Shown here in pieces: positions 18,960 to 27,336 of a stretch of DNA of 64,000 nucleotides. Position numbers and translations under genes: made by a program. The notes below the pieces were generated by a model. The model was not told the DNA's origin, searched no databases, and worked only from the letters and a program-made list of their open reading frames with translations. How positions within the stretch are numbered: position 1 is the stretch's first letter; each line of letters opens with the position of its first letter. The DNA is taken from positions 62,001 through 126,000 of the forward strand of contig NZ_SOEB01000011.1 in NCBI RefSeq assembly GCF_004365965.1. The letters run 5' to 3'. This stretch comes from Rhodovulum visakhapatnamense. GTDB lineage: Bacteria; Pseudomonadota; Alphaproteobacteria; Rhodobacterales; Rhodobacteraceae.

Positions 18960-19766
18960 ATGAGCGGGCTTCCGGTGGCGCTTGAGATCCGGCCCGGCGC
19001 AGGCGCGGGTGCGGACAGCGTGACGCTTGACTATGATGCGCGGTTCCTGCGCCGCAAGCGGCTGGTCAGCGATGGCGGGCTCGCCTTCCTGCTGGATCTG
19101 GCCCATACGACCTCGCTGGCCGAGGGCGATCTGATCGTGCTGGAAGACGGGCGCGGCATTGTCGTGAAGGCCGCGGCCGAACCCTTGCTGGAGGTCACGG
19201 GCACCGATCTGGCCCGGCTCGCCTGGCATATCGGCAACCGTCACACGCCCTGCCAGGTCGAAGAGGCGCGGCTTTTGATCCAGCGCGATCACGTGCTTCT
19301 GGACATGCTGGGCCGGATCGGCGCGACCGTGCGCGAGGTGGTCGAGCCCTTCACGCCCGAAGGCGGCGCCTATGGCCACGGCCGCACCCATGGCCATTCC
19401 CATGGCGACGCCCATGGGCATTCGCACGACCAAGGCCACGGGCACGATCATGACCACGGGCATGACCACGGGCATGACCACCACCACGCGCATGACCACG
19501 ATCATGGGCATGACCACGACCACCGCGACGGGCACGATCACCCCCATCACCACGACCATGGCCACGCCCACGACCATACCCACGGGGCGGCGGACCATCT
19601 GCACGCGCATGACCCCGACCACGACCATGGGGCCGAAGGCTGCTGCGGCGGGTCGGGGCAGGGCGGCTGCGGCTGCGGCGGTCACGATCATGGCCCCCAT
19701 GGGTCCGCGTCCGGACGCAGGACGGGCGGCTGCGGAGGCGGGGGCTGCTGCGGGCATGGCCACTGA
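18960..19766 (+). CDS. ureE: Urease accessory protein UreE with long His/Cys-rich tail
   Basis: Nickel-binding metallochaperone that delivers Ni to UreG/urease. Residues 1-137 form the ordinary UreE core, with 'LLEVTGTDLARLAWHIGNRHTPCQVEE' (about 76-102, conserved GNRH) and 'DHVLLDMLGRIGATV'. Residues 139-268 are an unusually long metal-binding tail: dozens of HGHDHDHG-type repeats, then Cys/Gly clusters '[19 protein letters not shown]' and '[13 protein letters not shown]'. The His-repeat DNA (about 19375-19620) is itself tandemly repetitive. The ATG at 18960 follows GGAGG. It overlaps ureF by 11 bases. Confidence 0.95.
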   Translation: MSGLPVALEIRPGAGAGADSVTLDYDARFLRRKRLVSDGGLAFLLDLAHTTSLAEGDLIVLEDGRGIVVKAAAEPLLEVTGTDLARLAWHIGNRHTPCQVEEARLLIQRDHVLLDMLGRIGATVREVVEPFTPEGGAYGHGRTHGHSHGDAHGHSHDQGHGHDHDHGHDHGHDHHHAHDHDHGHDHDHRDGHDHPHHHDHGHAHDHTHGAADHLHAHDPDHDHGAEGCCGGSGQGGCGCGGHDHGPHGSASGRRTGGCGGGGCCGHGH

Positions 19767-20400
19767 CGGCCAGATCCTGCGACTGGCGCAATGGCTTTCG
19801 CCCGCCTATCCGGTGGGGGCCTTCGCCTATAGCCACGGGCTGGAATCGGCGGTCGCGACCGGCGCGGTCGCGGACGGCGCCGCGCTGACGGACTGGCTGG
19901 CCGATATCCTGCGCTTCGGTGCCGGGCGGTCCGACACGATCTTCCTCAGGGCCGCCTATGAGGCGCCGCCCGAGGACCTGCCCCGGATCGACGCGCTGGC
20001 CTGCGCTTTCCAGCCTTCGGCCGAACGGCGGACCGAGACCACGGCCCAGGGCGCGGCCTTCGCCCGGGTCACCGCCGCGGTCTGGCCGGACGATCTGCCC
20101 GATTTCACCTATCCGGTGGCGCTTGGCCGCGCCGCGCGGTTGCACGATTTGCCGCTCGGGCTGACCGCGCGGATGTATCTGCAGGCGTTCGTGTCAAACC
20201 TCGTCTCGGCGGGCATCCGTCTGATCCCCATCGGCCAGACCGAGGGGCAGAGGGTCCTGACCGCGCTGCAGCCGCTCTGCGAAGAGGTGGCCGGACTGGC
20301 GCTGAGCGAAACGCTCGACGATCTTGCCGGGACGAGTTTCCTGGCCGATATCGCGTCGATGACGCATGAAACCCAGTATTCGAGGCTTTTCCGCACATGA
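19756..20400 (+). CDS. ureF: Urease accessory protein UreF
   Basis: 214-residue UreF, which bridges UreD and UreG in the nickel-insertion complex and gates GTP hydrolysis. It begins '[29 protein letters not shown]', the family hallmark, and ends '[22 protein letters not shown]', the conserved UreF C-terminus. The same frame is open 128 codons upstream across the His repeats of ureE, but that stretch is a shadow; the ATG at 19756 fits the protein. Overlaps ureE by 11 and ureG by 4 bases. Confidence 0.95.
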   Translation: MATDGQILRLAQWLSPAYPVGAFAYSHGLESAVATGAVADGAALTDWLADILRFGAGRSDTIFLRAAYEAPPEDLPRIDALACAFQPSAERRTETTAQGAAFARVTAAVWPDDLPDFTYPVALGRAARLHDLPLGLTARMYLQAFVSNLVSAGIRLIPIGQTEGQRVLTALQPLCEEVAGLALSETLDDLAGTSFLADIASMTHETQYSRLFRT

Positions 20401-21020
20401 CTTCCCCGCATGGCCCCCTTCGCATCGGCATCGGCGGCCCCGTCGGCGCCGGCAAGACCACGCTGACCGCAGCGCTGGCCCGCGCCTTTTCGAAGACCCA
20501 CTCGATCGCGGTTGTCACCAACGACATCTACACCCAGGAAGATGCCGAGGCGCTGATGCGGATGCAGGTGCTGCCCTCGGACCGGATCAAGGGGGTCGAG
20601 ACCGGCGGCTGTCCGCATACCGCGATCCGCGAGGATGCCTCGATCAACCTCGCGGCCATTGCCGAACTGACCGCCCGCTTTCCCGATCTGGAAATCGTGT
20701 TGATCGAGTCGGGCGGCGACAATCTTTCGGCGACCTTCAGCCCCGAGCTGGCCGATGTGACGGTCTATGTGATCGACGTCGCCGCAGGCGAGGAGATCCC
20801 CCGAAAAGGCGGGCCCGCGATTACCAAGTCCGATCTGCTGGTCATCAACAAGACCGACCTCGCGCCTTATGTCGGCGCCGATCTGGGGGTGATGGATCGC
20901 GACGCCAAGCGCATGCGCGGACCGCAGCCGACCGTTTTTGCCGCGCTGAAACAGGGCGAGGGCGTCGGGGCCATCGTCCGGCTGCTGTGCGAAATCGGCG
21001 GTCTGACCGAACCGGCCTAG
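20397..21020 (+). CDS. ureG: Urease accessory GTPase UreG
   Basis: 207-residue SIMIBI-class GTPase that powers nickel delivery to urease. P-loop '[19 protein letters not shown]' (about 11-29), '[15 protein letters not shown]' (about 41-55), the metal-binding '[17 protein letters not shown]' with the CPH motif (about 65-81), '[19 protein letters not shown]' and the guanine-specificity '[15 protein letters not shown]' are all present. It is the last gene of the ure cluster. Its TAG stop lies in a CTAG palindrome that also provides the stop of the convergent nnrS gene. Confidence 0.98.
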   Translation: MTSPHGPLRIGIGGPVGAGKTTLTAALARAFSKTHSIAVVTNDIYTQEDAEALMRMQVLPSDRIKGVETGGCPHTAIREDASINLAAIAELTARFPDLEIVLIESGGDNLSATFSPELADVTVYVIDVAAGEEIPRKGGPAITKSDLLVINKTDLAPYVGADLGVMDRDAKRMRGPQPTVFAALKQGEGVGAIVRLLCEIGGLTEPA

Positions 21021-22516
21021 GCCTCGCCCTGCATCCGGAACGGCCCGGCGCGTCGGCTTGGGCCGATGCCGCAGGCGCTGCCCGCGTTTCCGTGGTCATG
21101 GCCGCCGCAGCCGCACCCGCCCTGCCGACCGGCTTGCCCGCCATGGCCGCCGCAACCGCCCTGCGCCTGCCCGCCGTGACCATGACCGCCGCAGCCGCAA
21201 CCGTGACCATTCCCGTGCCCGTGCCCGTGCCCGTGCCCGTGCCCGTGCCCATGCCCGTGGCCGCCCGCATTGAAGACCGGGTTGATGACCGGGCCGCGCA
21301 GGCTGGGGATATAGCCGAGCAGGAACAGCCCCCAGCCCGCGCAGAAGGCAACGGCCGTGGCATCGAGAAGCGGCTCGTACAGCGAGGGAACCGCAGGGGC
21401 TGCGAGCCGCAGCCAGACCGCGCCCCAGATCAGCGCAAAGCCTGCCTTGTGGACCGGACCGATGCGCAGGAGCCTCCCCGCGCGCCGGGCCGCCGCCCGG
21501 GCCGCGATCGAGAAGGCAAGCCCCGACATCGCGCCCATCATCAGCGCGTGCACCGCGTCGGCCTCGCGCCAGGGCAGGGGCACCAGCGCCGCCAGCCCGG
21601 TCAGCGCCAGTCCCAAGGGCGCCCAGGCGAAGGCCAGCACCAGCATCAGCGCGGGTGCGTAGCCGAAGGCCGAGACGCTCCGCCAGTGCCGCATCCGCCA
21701 GAGCTGCGCCGCCCCCGCCGCGATCAGCAGCGCCGATCCGGCGGTCACCGCGCCGCCCAGCGTCAGTGCTATCGCGGCCAGCATCAGGACAAGCCCCGCG
21801 CGGCTGGCCATCGGATCGACCTCGGGCAGGCGGCCGCCCGTGCGCCCGACCCAGCCCGCGATGAAGGCGGGGGCCATGGTGCCTGCGATGATCGAGACCT
21901 TGATCGCGAAGAACAGCACCAGCACCCGGGTCATGGCGGCGTCGCCCGGAAAGCTCAGATACCCCAGCGCGGTTGCAAGGAAGGCCGCATCGGCCAGCCC
22001 CAGAAAGGCGATGGCGGCCGGGATGGCCCAGCGGTCCCAGCGCCTTTGCGAGACCACGGCGCGGGTATAGGCGGCCGTGAACAGCGCATAGAAGGCCAGG
22101 CCCGGCGCCAGCACCACCGCCAGCGGCAGCACCTGTCCCAGGGCGGCCGCCAGCCGCGCCAGCGCCCAGAGCCCGGCCAGCCCCATCAGCCCCCGCCCGG
22201 TCACCCGCCGCGCCCCGGTCCAGTTGGGCATCGCGGTGAGGAAATAGGCCGCCATCGCCGCGCCGCCGACGCCCACCGTCATTTCATGCGCGTGCCAGAG
22301 CGTCGTCGTCCCGAGCGCCGGGACCGGCAGCCCGATCCGGTCGCCAAACCGCCACCAGACCACCGCCAGCACCGCCCAGAGCGCCGAAAGCGCAAAGAAC
22401 GGCCGGTGCGGCGACAGCCAGACATCGCGGACAAGCCGCCCTGTGGCGATCTCGGTCAGGGACGCGCCCCGGCCGCCGCGCCTGCGGGGCCGGATCTCGG
22501 GGACGGCATCGGTCAT
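21017..22516 (-). CDS. nnrS: NnrS family membrane protein with GH-repeat, Cys-rich tail
   Basis: 499-residue polytopic membrane protein. The first about 400 residues are the NnrS domain with some 12 hydrophobic segments and conserved '[29 protein letters not shown]' (His ligands) near residues 68-96. NnrS of Rhodobacter is a haem- and copper-containing protein of the nitric-oxide response. Residues from about 410 on form an extra tail: seven or more Gly-His pairs, then Cys/Gly/His clusters including '[12 protein letters not shown]'. That 12-residue motif is also in the UreE tail next door. The ATG at 22516 was chosen because the conserved N-terminus begins there. It ends overlapping ureG. Confidence 0.9.
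   Translation of the reverse strand: MTDAVPEIRPRRRGGRGASLTEIATGRLVRDVWLSPHRPFFALSALWAVLAVVWWRFGDRIGLPVPALGTTTLWHAHEMTVGVGGAAMAAYFLTAMPNWTGARRVTGRGLMGLAGLWALARLAAALGQVLPLAVVLAPGLAFYALFTAAYTRAVVSQRRWDRWAIPAAIAFLGLADAAFLATALGYLSFPGDAAMTRVLVLFFAIKVSIIAGTMAPAFIAGWVGRTGGRLPEVDPMASRAGLVLMLAAIALTLGGAVTAGSALLIAAGAAQLWRMRHWRSVSAFGYAPALMLVLAFAWAPLGLALTGLAALVPLPWREADAVHALMMGAMSGLAFSIAARAAARRAGRLLRIGPVHKAGFALIWGAVWLRLAAPAVPSLYEPLLDATAVAFCAGWGLFLLGYIPSLRGPVINPVFNAGGHGHGHGHGHGHGHGHGNGHGCGCGGHGHGGQAQGGCGGHGGQAGRQGGCGCGGHDHGNAGSACGIGPSRRAGPFRMQGEA
21207..21268 (-). repeat. 6-bp coding tandem repeat (Gly-His)
   Basis: Consecutive copies of 'cccgtg' (read as Gly-His on the minus strand) encode the histidine ladder of the NnrS tail. 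It is an in-frame microsatellite, so ladder length may vary between strains. Confidence 0.8.
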
Positions 22517-22596
22517 GGCAGAGTCCTCGGCTGGAATAAAGGTGAGTCTTGCGCTCAGGTTTACGCCCGACACGGCGCATGGGGCAAGAGGCCCGG

Positions 22597-22628
22597 ATCA
22601 GGCCAAGGCTCAGGCCAAGGCTCAGGCC
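22597..22628. repeat. 12-bp tandem repeat at the modD stop
   Basis: About 2.6 copies of 'caaggctcaggc' lie across the stop codon of modD and in the gap to nnrS. Non-coding except for the first unit; no function evident. It is a likely site of length variation. Confidence 0.6.
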
Positions 22629-23458
22629 GGGGCGATGGCGACCGAAACATCGGCAGGCTTGGCGTAATAGGGCGAGGATGTGACCAGAACCTGCATGCCG
22701 GTCGCGGCATAGGCGGCGGCATTGGCGGCAGTGATGCCCCCGGCCGCGGCCAGACAACCGGTCCAGCCCGCCAGCGCGCGGGCGGCGGCGGCAGCCTCGT
22801 CGGGGGTGAATTTCTCTAGCTGAAGCACATCGGCCCCGGCCTCGGCGGCGGCCTCGGCCTCGGTCAGGGTCTTGACCTCGACCACCACGCGGCGCTCGGG
22901 GCAGGCGGCGCGCAGCCGGGCGATCTGGGACGCCAGCGCGTCCGGGCCGCCGAAGGCGCGGTGTTCGGGAAACAGCAGCACCGTGTCCGACAGCCCGGTG
23001 CGGTGGATCTCGGCGCCGCCCGCCACGACCGCCTTCAACGACAGCGCGCGGGTGCCGGGCACGGCCTTGCGGGTGCAGGCGATGCCGATGCCGGGGGTCA
23101 CGGCGCGGGCCGCGCCGACCAGGGCAGCGGTGGCGCTGGCTATGCCCGAGGCCCATTCGGTCAGGGTCTGCGCGACCTTCCAGCCCAGAAACAGCGCTAG
23201 GGCCGGGCCGGTGGCTTCGGCAAGCAGCGTGCCTGCCGCGACCGCTGTGCCGCTTGGGGCCGCGATCTCGGCCCGGGCGCCCAGAAGGGCGAAGATCCGC
23301 GCGGCCTCTTCGCTGCCGCAGACGGTCATCGGCCCGCGTGCGCGCATCGTCAGTTTGGCCCCGGATGCGCCGAAGCCGAGGCTTCGGGTGGTCAGATCGC
23401 CATAGGGGGCGTCTTCCTTCAGAAGGCCAAGCAGGGTGGCGTCGTCGAGCGGCAGCAT
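22622..23458 (-). CDS. modD: ModD, pyrophosphorylase-like molybdenum-cluster protein
   Basis: 278-residue homologue of nicotinate-nucleotide pyrophosphorylase (NadC fold), the ModD family found at the end of modABC operons. It shows 'EDAPYGDLTTRSLG' near the N-terminus, 'TRKAVPGTRALSLKAVVAGG' (about 129-148, matching the NadC phosphoribosyl-binding 'TRKT.PG.R...K.A...GG') and 'VEVKTLTEAEAAAEAGADVLQLEKF'. Its precise role is not established. The ATG at 23458 was picked over an upstream extension, which is low-complexity. It lies 132 bases downstream of modC, so it is likely in the same transcript. Confidence 0.88.
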   Translation of the reverse strand: MLPLDDATLLGLLKEDAPYGDLTTRSLGFGASGAKLTMRARGPMTVCGSEEAARIFALLGARAEIAAPSGTAVAAGTLLAEATGPALALFLGWKVAQTLTEWASGIASATAALVGAARAVTPGIGIACTRKAVPGTRALSLKAVVAGGAEIHRTGLSDTVLLFPEHRAFGGPDALASQIARLRAACPERRVVVEVKTLTEAEAAAEAGADVLQLEKFTPDEAAAAARALAGWTGCLAAAGGITAANAAAYAATGMQVLVTSSPYYAKPADVSVAIAPA

Positions 23459-23590
23459 GGCGATGGGGTCCTTTCGTTTGGGGCGCCCGGGCGGAGCGTC
23501 GCGGCCGCGAGTGGGGAGGGGCCTGCCCGGCCGCCTTCTGCCGCGTCGGCGGGGGGCTGGGGCGTGCCCCGCTTCCGGCATGCGCGGTCC

Positions 23591-24715
23591 TCACCCCCGG
23601 CCCTCAGCGAAAGCGGGCGGCGCCAGCGCGGCCGATGGGGCGGGTTCGGCCAGCGCCACGGCCTTGAGCCGCGCAACCACCAGCTCGCCCGGCTTCAGCG
23701 CCAGCCGGTCCCAGGATTTCAGCGAGACCCGCGCCAGAAGGGCTGCCCCCCGCCCGTCGGGACCAAGACGCAGGCGCACGGTCATCTGGTGGCCGCCCGC
23801 AGGCTCGGCGCCCTCGATCCGGGCGGGCAGGGCGTTCAGGATGGTGGTATCGAGCGGTGCGTGGCGCCCGAGGCTGACATCGCTGGCGGGAATGCGCAGC
23901 CGCCGCCTGAGGCCGGCCGGCCCCAGATCGCCCGGCACGACGACCACGCCGCCCGGCACCCGCACCTCGGAGAGGCCGTATTTCGTATCGCGGCCCACGA
24001 CCTCGCCGTCGATCACCGCGGCGGGCTGGGGCATGTGGATCAGGGGCAGCGCCGGATCGGCCAGCATCTCGGCCAGGGGCCCGGCGGCGCGGACCCGGCC
24101 CGCCTCGATCAGCACCAGCGTATCGGCCAGCCGCTCGACCTCGGCGATATCGTGGCTGACATAAAGCACCGGGATCGACAGCGCCGCATGCAGCCGTTCG
24201 AGATAGGGCAGGATCTCGTCCTTGGAAAACCGGTCGAGCGCCGAAAGCGGCTCGTCCATCAACAGCAGTTCGGGTTGCGACAGCAGCGCCCGGCCGATGG
24301 CGACGCGCTGGCGTTCGCCGCCCGACAGCATCCGGGTCGGCCGGTCGAAGAGCGGCGCGATACCCAGCAATTCGGCCACCTCGTCCTCGCCGATCCGCAC
24401 CGGTCCCTTCACCCGGGACAGCCCGAAGGTCAGGTTGGCGCGAACCGAGAGATGCGGGAAAAGGCTTGCCTCCTGAAAGACATAGCCGATGGCGCGGCGA
24501 TGGGTCGGGCGGAACTGTCGGCCGTCCTGCCAGGTTTCGCCATTCACGCTGAGGCGGCTGCCCGGCAGGCGCAGAAGCCCCGCGATGGCGCGCAGCACGG
24601 TGGTCTTGCCACAGCCCGAGGGGCCGAACAGCGCGGTGATGCCCTCGCCCGGGGCGGTGAACTCGGCCGCCAGCGCAAAGCCGCCCAGCTGGCCGCGAAA
24701 CTCGGCCTCGATCAT
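23591..24715 (-). CDS. modC: Molybdate ABC transporter ATP-binding protein ModC
   Basis: 374-residue ATPase of the molybdate importer. Walker A '[17 protein letters not shown]' (about 31-47), signature '[16 protein letters not shown]' (about 124-139), Walker B '[12 protein letters not shown]' and H-loop '[17 protein letters not shown]' are intact. After the ATPase domain (about 1-225) comes a C-terminal oxyanion-binding Mop/TOBE-type domain (about 285-360, ending near '[24 protein letters not shown]'). The ATG at 24715 overlaps the modB stop (ATGA). Length is normal for the family. Confidence 0.95.
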   Translation of the reverse strand: MIEAEFRGQLGGFALAAEFTAPGEGITALFGPSGCGKTTVLRAIAGLLRLPGSRLSVNGETWQDGRQFRPTHRRAIGYVFQEASLFPHLSVRANLTFGLSRVKGPVRIGEDEVAELLGIAPLFDRPTRMLSGGERQRVAIGRALLSQPELLLMDEPLSALDRFSKDEILPYLERLHAALSIPVLYVSHDIAEVERLADTLVLIEAGRVRAAGPLAEMLADPALPLIHMPQPAAVIDGEVVGRDTKYGLSEVRVPGGVVVVPGDLGPAGLRRRLRIPASDVSLGRHAPLDTTILNALPARIEGAEPAGGHQMTVRLRLGPDGRGAALLARVSLKSWDRLALKPGELVVARLKAVALAEPAPSAALAPPAFAEGRG

Positions 24716-25395
24716 CGTCGGCCTCCGTTCAGGCGCCGCTCGATCAGCATCATCGCCAGGATCACGACGAAGGACATCGCCAGCATGCCGCCCGCCAGCA
24801 CATGGGCCTTGGGCCATTGCAGCGTCTCGACATAGTCGAAGATCGTCACCGACAGCACCTTGGTCCGGCCCGGAATGCCGCCGCCGATCATCAGCACCAC
24901 GCCGAATTCGCCGACAGTATGGGCAAAGCCCAGGATCGCGCCGGTCATGATGCCGGGGCTTGCCAGCGGCAGGGCGACGCTGACGAAAGCGTCGAGGGGG
25001 GCGGCCCGCAGCGTCGCCGCGGCCTCCATCGGGCGCGGGCCCATCGCCTCGAAGGCGTTGCGGATCGGGTTCACGACGAAGGGCAGGGAATAGATGACCG
25101 AGCCCAGAACGAGCCCGGTGAAGGTGAAGGACAGCTGCCGCCCCAGCAGCGCGGTCAGCGGGCTGTGCGGCCCCATCGCGATCAGCAGATAAAAGCCCAG
25201 TACGGTCGGCGGCAGCACGATCGGCAGCGCGACCACGGTGGCGACGATCTCTTTCCAGACCCCGCCGCCCCGCGCCAGCCACCAGGCCAGCGGCGTCCCC
25301 ACCAGCAGCAGCACGACCGTGGTGATGCCCGCGAGCCGAAGCGTCAGCAGGATCGTCTCGATCATCGCCGCGTCGAAGAGGGGGGACGCCGTCAT
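24712..25395 (-). CDS. modB: Molybdate ABC transporter permease ModB
   Basis: 227-residue inner-membrane permease with five to six transmembrane helices. The EAA loop '[51 protein letters not shown]' (about 114-164) is the binding-protein-dependent permease signature. Early '[14 protein letters not shown]' and '[15 protein letters not shown]' are typical ModB. It starts 3 bases after the modA stop and overlaps modC. Confidence 0.95.
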   Translation of the reverse strand: MTASPLFDAAMIETILLTLRLAGITTVVLLLVGTPLAWWLARGGGVWKEIVATVVALPIVLPPTVLGFYLLIAMGPHSPLTALLGRQLSFTFTGLVLGSVIYSLPFVVNPIRNAFEAMGPRPMEAAATLRAAPLDAFVSVALPLASPGIMTGAILGFAHTVGEFGVVLMIGGGIPGRTKVLSVTIFDYVETLQWPKAHVLAGGMLAMSFVVILAMMLIERRLNGGRR

Positions 25396-25398
25396 CGC

Positions 25399-26163
25399 CT
25401 AGTCCTCGGTGCCGTAGCCGTATTTCCCGATGATGGCGAGCGCCTCGGGGCTTTTCAGGAACTCGACATAGGCCTTGGCGGCCTCGCTGTCGGCGCCCTT
25501 CGTCAGCAAGACTGCATCCTGCCGGATCGGGGTGTAAAGGTCCTGCGGCACCAGCCAGCGCGACCCGGTGTCATCCGCGATCACCTGCGACAGCGCGACG
25601 AAGCCCACCGGCGCGTTGCCGGTCGCGACGAACTGATGGGTCTGGCTGATGCTCTTGCCCTGCACGATCCTGGGCTCCAGCGTCCCGTAAAGCCCCAGCG
25701 CCTTCATCGTCTCGACCGCCGCCGCGCCATAGGGGGCGGTTTCGGGATTGGCGATGGCGACATGGGTCAGGTCGGGGTCTTTCAGCGCAGCCGGGCTGTC
25801 GTCGATGGCCTCGGGATCGGTGCTGAACAGGACGAGCTTGCCGACCGCATAGGTAAAGCGGCTGCCGGGCACGGCCAGTCCTTCGGCCTCGGCCTTTTCG
25901 GGGCGGGCCTGGTCGGCGGCGAGGAACACCTCGAAGGGCGCGTCCTGGGTGATCTGGGTGTAAAGCTGGCCGGTCGAGCCGAAGCTGTAGGTCACGTGAT
26001 GGCCGGTCGCCGCCTCGAAGGCCGCGCCGATTTCGGTCGCGGCATCGGTGAAGTTGGCGGCAACGGCGGCAATGGTGTCGGCGGCGCGGGCCGGGGCGCT
26101 CAGGGCAAGGGCTGCCAGAAACGCCGCAGAGCCCGCGCGCAGGGCGGTCAGACGGAAGGTCAT
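25399..26163 (-). CDS. modA: Molybdate-binding periplasmic protein ModA
   Basis: 254-residue periplasmic molybdate-binding protein. Signal peptide about residues 1-27 ('...[11 protein letters not shown]'), then '[43 protein letters not shown]', the ModA N-terminal oxyanion site, and '[21 protein letters not shown]'. An in-frame ATG 15 bases upstream (26178) is possible, but AAAGGA six bases before 26163 favours the inner start. Second gene of the modE-modABCD operon. Confidence 0.94.
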   Translation of the reverse strand: MTFRLTALRAGSAAFLAALALSAPARAADTIAAVAANFTDAATEIGAAFEAATGHHVTYSFGSTGQLYTQITQDAPFEVFLAADQARPEKAEAEGLAVPGSRFTYAVGKLVLFSTDPEAIDDSPAALKDPDLTHVAIANPETAPYGAAAVETMKALGLYGTLEPRIVQGKSISQTHQFVATGNAPVGFVALSQVIADDTGSRWLVPQDLYTPIRQDAVLLTKGADSEAAKAYVEFLKSPEALAIIGKYGYGTED

Positions 26164-26221
26164 GATGGGTCCTTTCATGGAAGAAGACGGGGCCGGGTGT
26201 CGGGCAGGGGGACGGGACGGG

Positions 26222-27022
26222 TCACGGCATGGCGACGATCACGTGACTGGCCTTGAACAGCGCGGTCGCGGTGCTGCCGACGGCGAGGTCGAGCGCATCG
26301 GCGCTGGTGCGGGTGATGATGGCGGTGATGGTCTTGCCCTCGCCCAGATCGAGCGTGACCTCGCTGTTCACGGGGCCGTCCTCGCGCGCCGAGACGGTGC
26401 CGGTCAGCCGGTTGCAGGCCGAGATGTTCGCGGGCGCCTCGCCCGCGGCCAGCATCACGAAGGTCGCCTTGATCAGGGCGAAGACCTCGGAGCCCTCGGC
26501 CAGCCCCATGTCGGCGGCGCTGCGTTCGGTGATGACGGCGGTCAGGGTGTGGCCGTCGGTCAGCGCCATGTCGACCTCGGTGCTGACGGCGCCGGGCGTG
26601 ATCCGGGTCACGGTGCAGCGGAACGTGTTGCGGGTACTCGTTTGCATCATCAGGCTCCAAAGTGTGTTCACCGCGCCGCCCGGCGAGGTCTTCAATCCTG
26701 TGTCGATGGCGGCCAGCGCCTTGCCGAGCGAGGCCTCCAGCATGGAAAAACAGGCGATCAGGGCATGGCCCGCGCGAGTGACGCGCGCGCCGCCGCCGGT
26801 CCGCCCGCCCGGCGCGGCCTCGACCAGGGGCCGGGCGAAGAGGTTGTTCATCGAGCCGACCGCGTCCCAGGCCGCCTTGTAGGACAGCCCCATCTCGCGC
26901 GCGGCGCCCGCGATCGAGCCATTGGCGTCGATGGCCCGCAGAAGCCGGATGCGGTCGCCGCCGATCCGGGGGTCGCCCTCGCGCTGCAGCGTCAGGGCCG
27001 CTTTCAGGGATGGGTCCGACAT
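26222..27022 (-). CDS. modE: ModE/MopA-type molybdate-responsive regulator
   Basis: 266-residue transcription factor. Residues about 18-125 are a winged helix-turn-helix ('DGNG/ANGSIAGAAREMGLSYKAAWDAV' region, ModE/LysR-type). Residues about 128-195 and 200-265 are two molybdate-binding Mop/TOBE units, with 'SARNxxxG-type' variants 'TSTRNTFRCTVTRITPGAVSTEVDM' and 'PANISACNRLTGTVSAREDG'. In Rhodobacter capsulatus the first gene of the molybdate operon is mopA, of this architecture, ahead of modABCD; this gene has the same place. A Mo-box lies 29 bases upstream, implying autorepression when molybdate is plentiful. Confidence 0.92.
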   Translation of the reverse strand: MSDPSLKAALTLQREGDPRIGGDRIRLLRAIDANGSIAGAAREMGLSYKAAWDAVGSMNNLFARPLVEAAPGGRTGGGARVTRAGHALIACFSMLEASLGKALAAIDTGLKTSPGGAVNTLWSLMMQTSTRNTFRCTVTRITPGAVSTEVDMALTDGHTLTAVITERSAADMGLAEGSEVFALIKATFVMLAAGEAPANISACNRLTGTVSAREDGPVNSEVTLDLGEGKTITAIITRTSADALDLAVGSTATALFKASHVIVAMP

Positions 27023-27050
27023 CTGCCGGGCTCCTGTCGTCGCTGTGTTT

Positions 27051-27075
27051 CGCTATGTATAAAGACGACATAACG
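27051..27075 (-). promoter_or_regulatory. Mo-box (ModE/MopA operator)
   Basis: Imperfect palindrome with arms CGCTATGT (27051-27058) and ACATAACG (27068-27075) separated by 9 bases. It agrees well with the ModE consensus (CGnTATATA-N6/7-TATATAACG). It is the only such site noticed upstream of modE-modABCD and lies 29 bases before the modE start, where bound regulator would block transcription. Confidence 0.82.
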
Positions 27076-27336
27076 GTGACGGTCGGAGCCTCGCAAGGCT
27101 GAACATTAACAAGTCAGACTTTATAGCGGATTTGCGGGGGCGGGGGCCGGAATGGCGCGATCTGTCGCAGCGAGGCGGTTGGAATGCCGTCCAATTTCTG
27201 GGCGATGGCAGCAGTGGCGCCCAAAAGGGCAGCAAGGCGACGGGCGGCGGAGCGAGTCGCAGGCGCATCGCCCGCCCTCCGCAGGGCGATGCCGCGCCGG
27301 CCCCGGGACCGAAGGCCGGACCGGGCGGGACCGGGA
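27076..27336. other. Gene-free stretch upstream of modE
   Basis: About 260 bases between the Mo-box and the end of the RTX pseudogene. It has an AT-richer part near 27100-27130 (possible promoter for modE on the minus strand) and then GC-rich sequence. It contains a perfect 9-bp inverted repeat, GCATCGCCC at 27265-27273 with GGGCGATGC at 27284-27292, without a T-tract. That repeat could terminate or protect transcripts of either neighbour. Confidence 0.5.

Noticed and set aside
19375-19640. Repeat array resembling a CRISPR
   Set aside because: Repeats are 6-12 bases, in frame and without spacers; they encode the UreE His tail.
19372-19755. N-terminal extension of ureF rich in Met and Thr
   Set aside because: It is the His-repeat DNA of ureE read in another frame. 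UreF homology starts at 19756.
20366-22819. 817-residue plus-strand ORF over ureG and nnrS
   Set aside because: A frame-shifted reading of ureG followed by the antisense of nnrS; repetitive VPVPVP sequence comes from the Gly-His codons.
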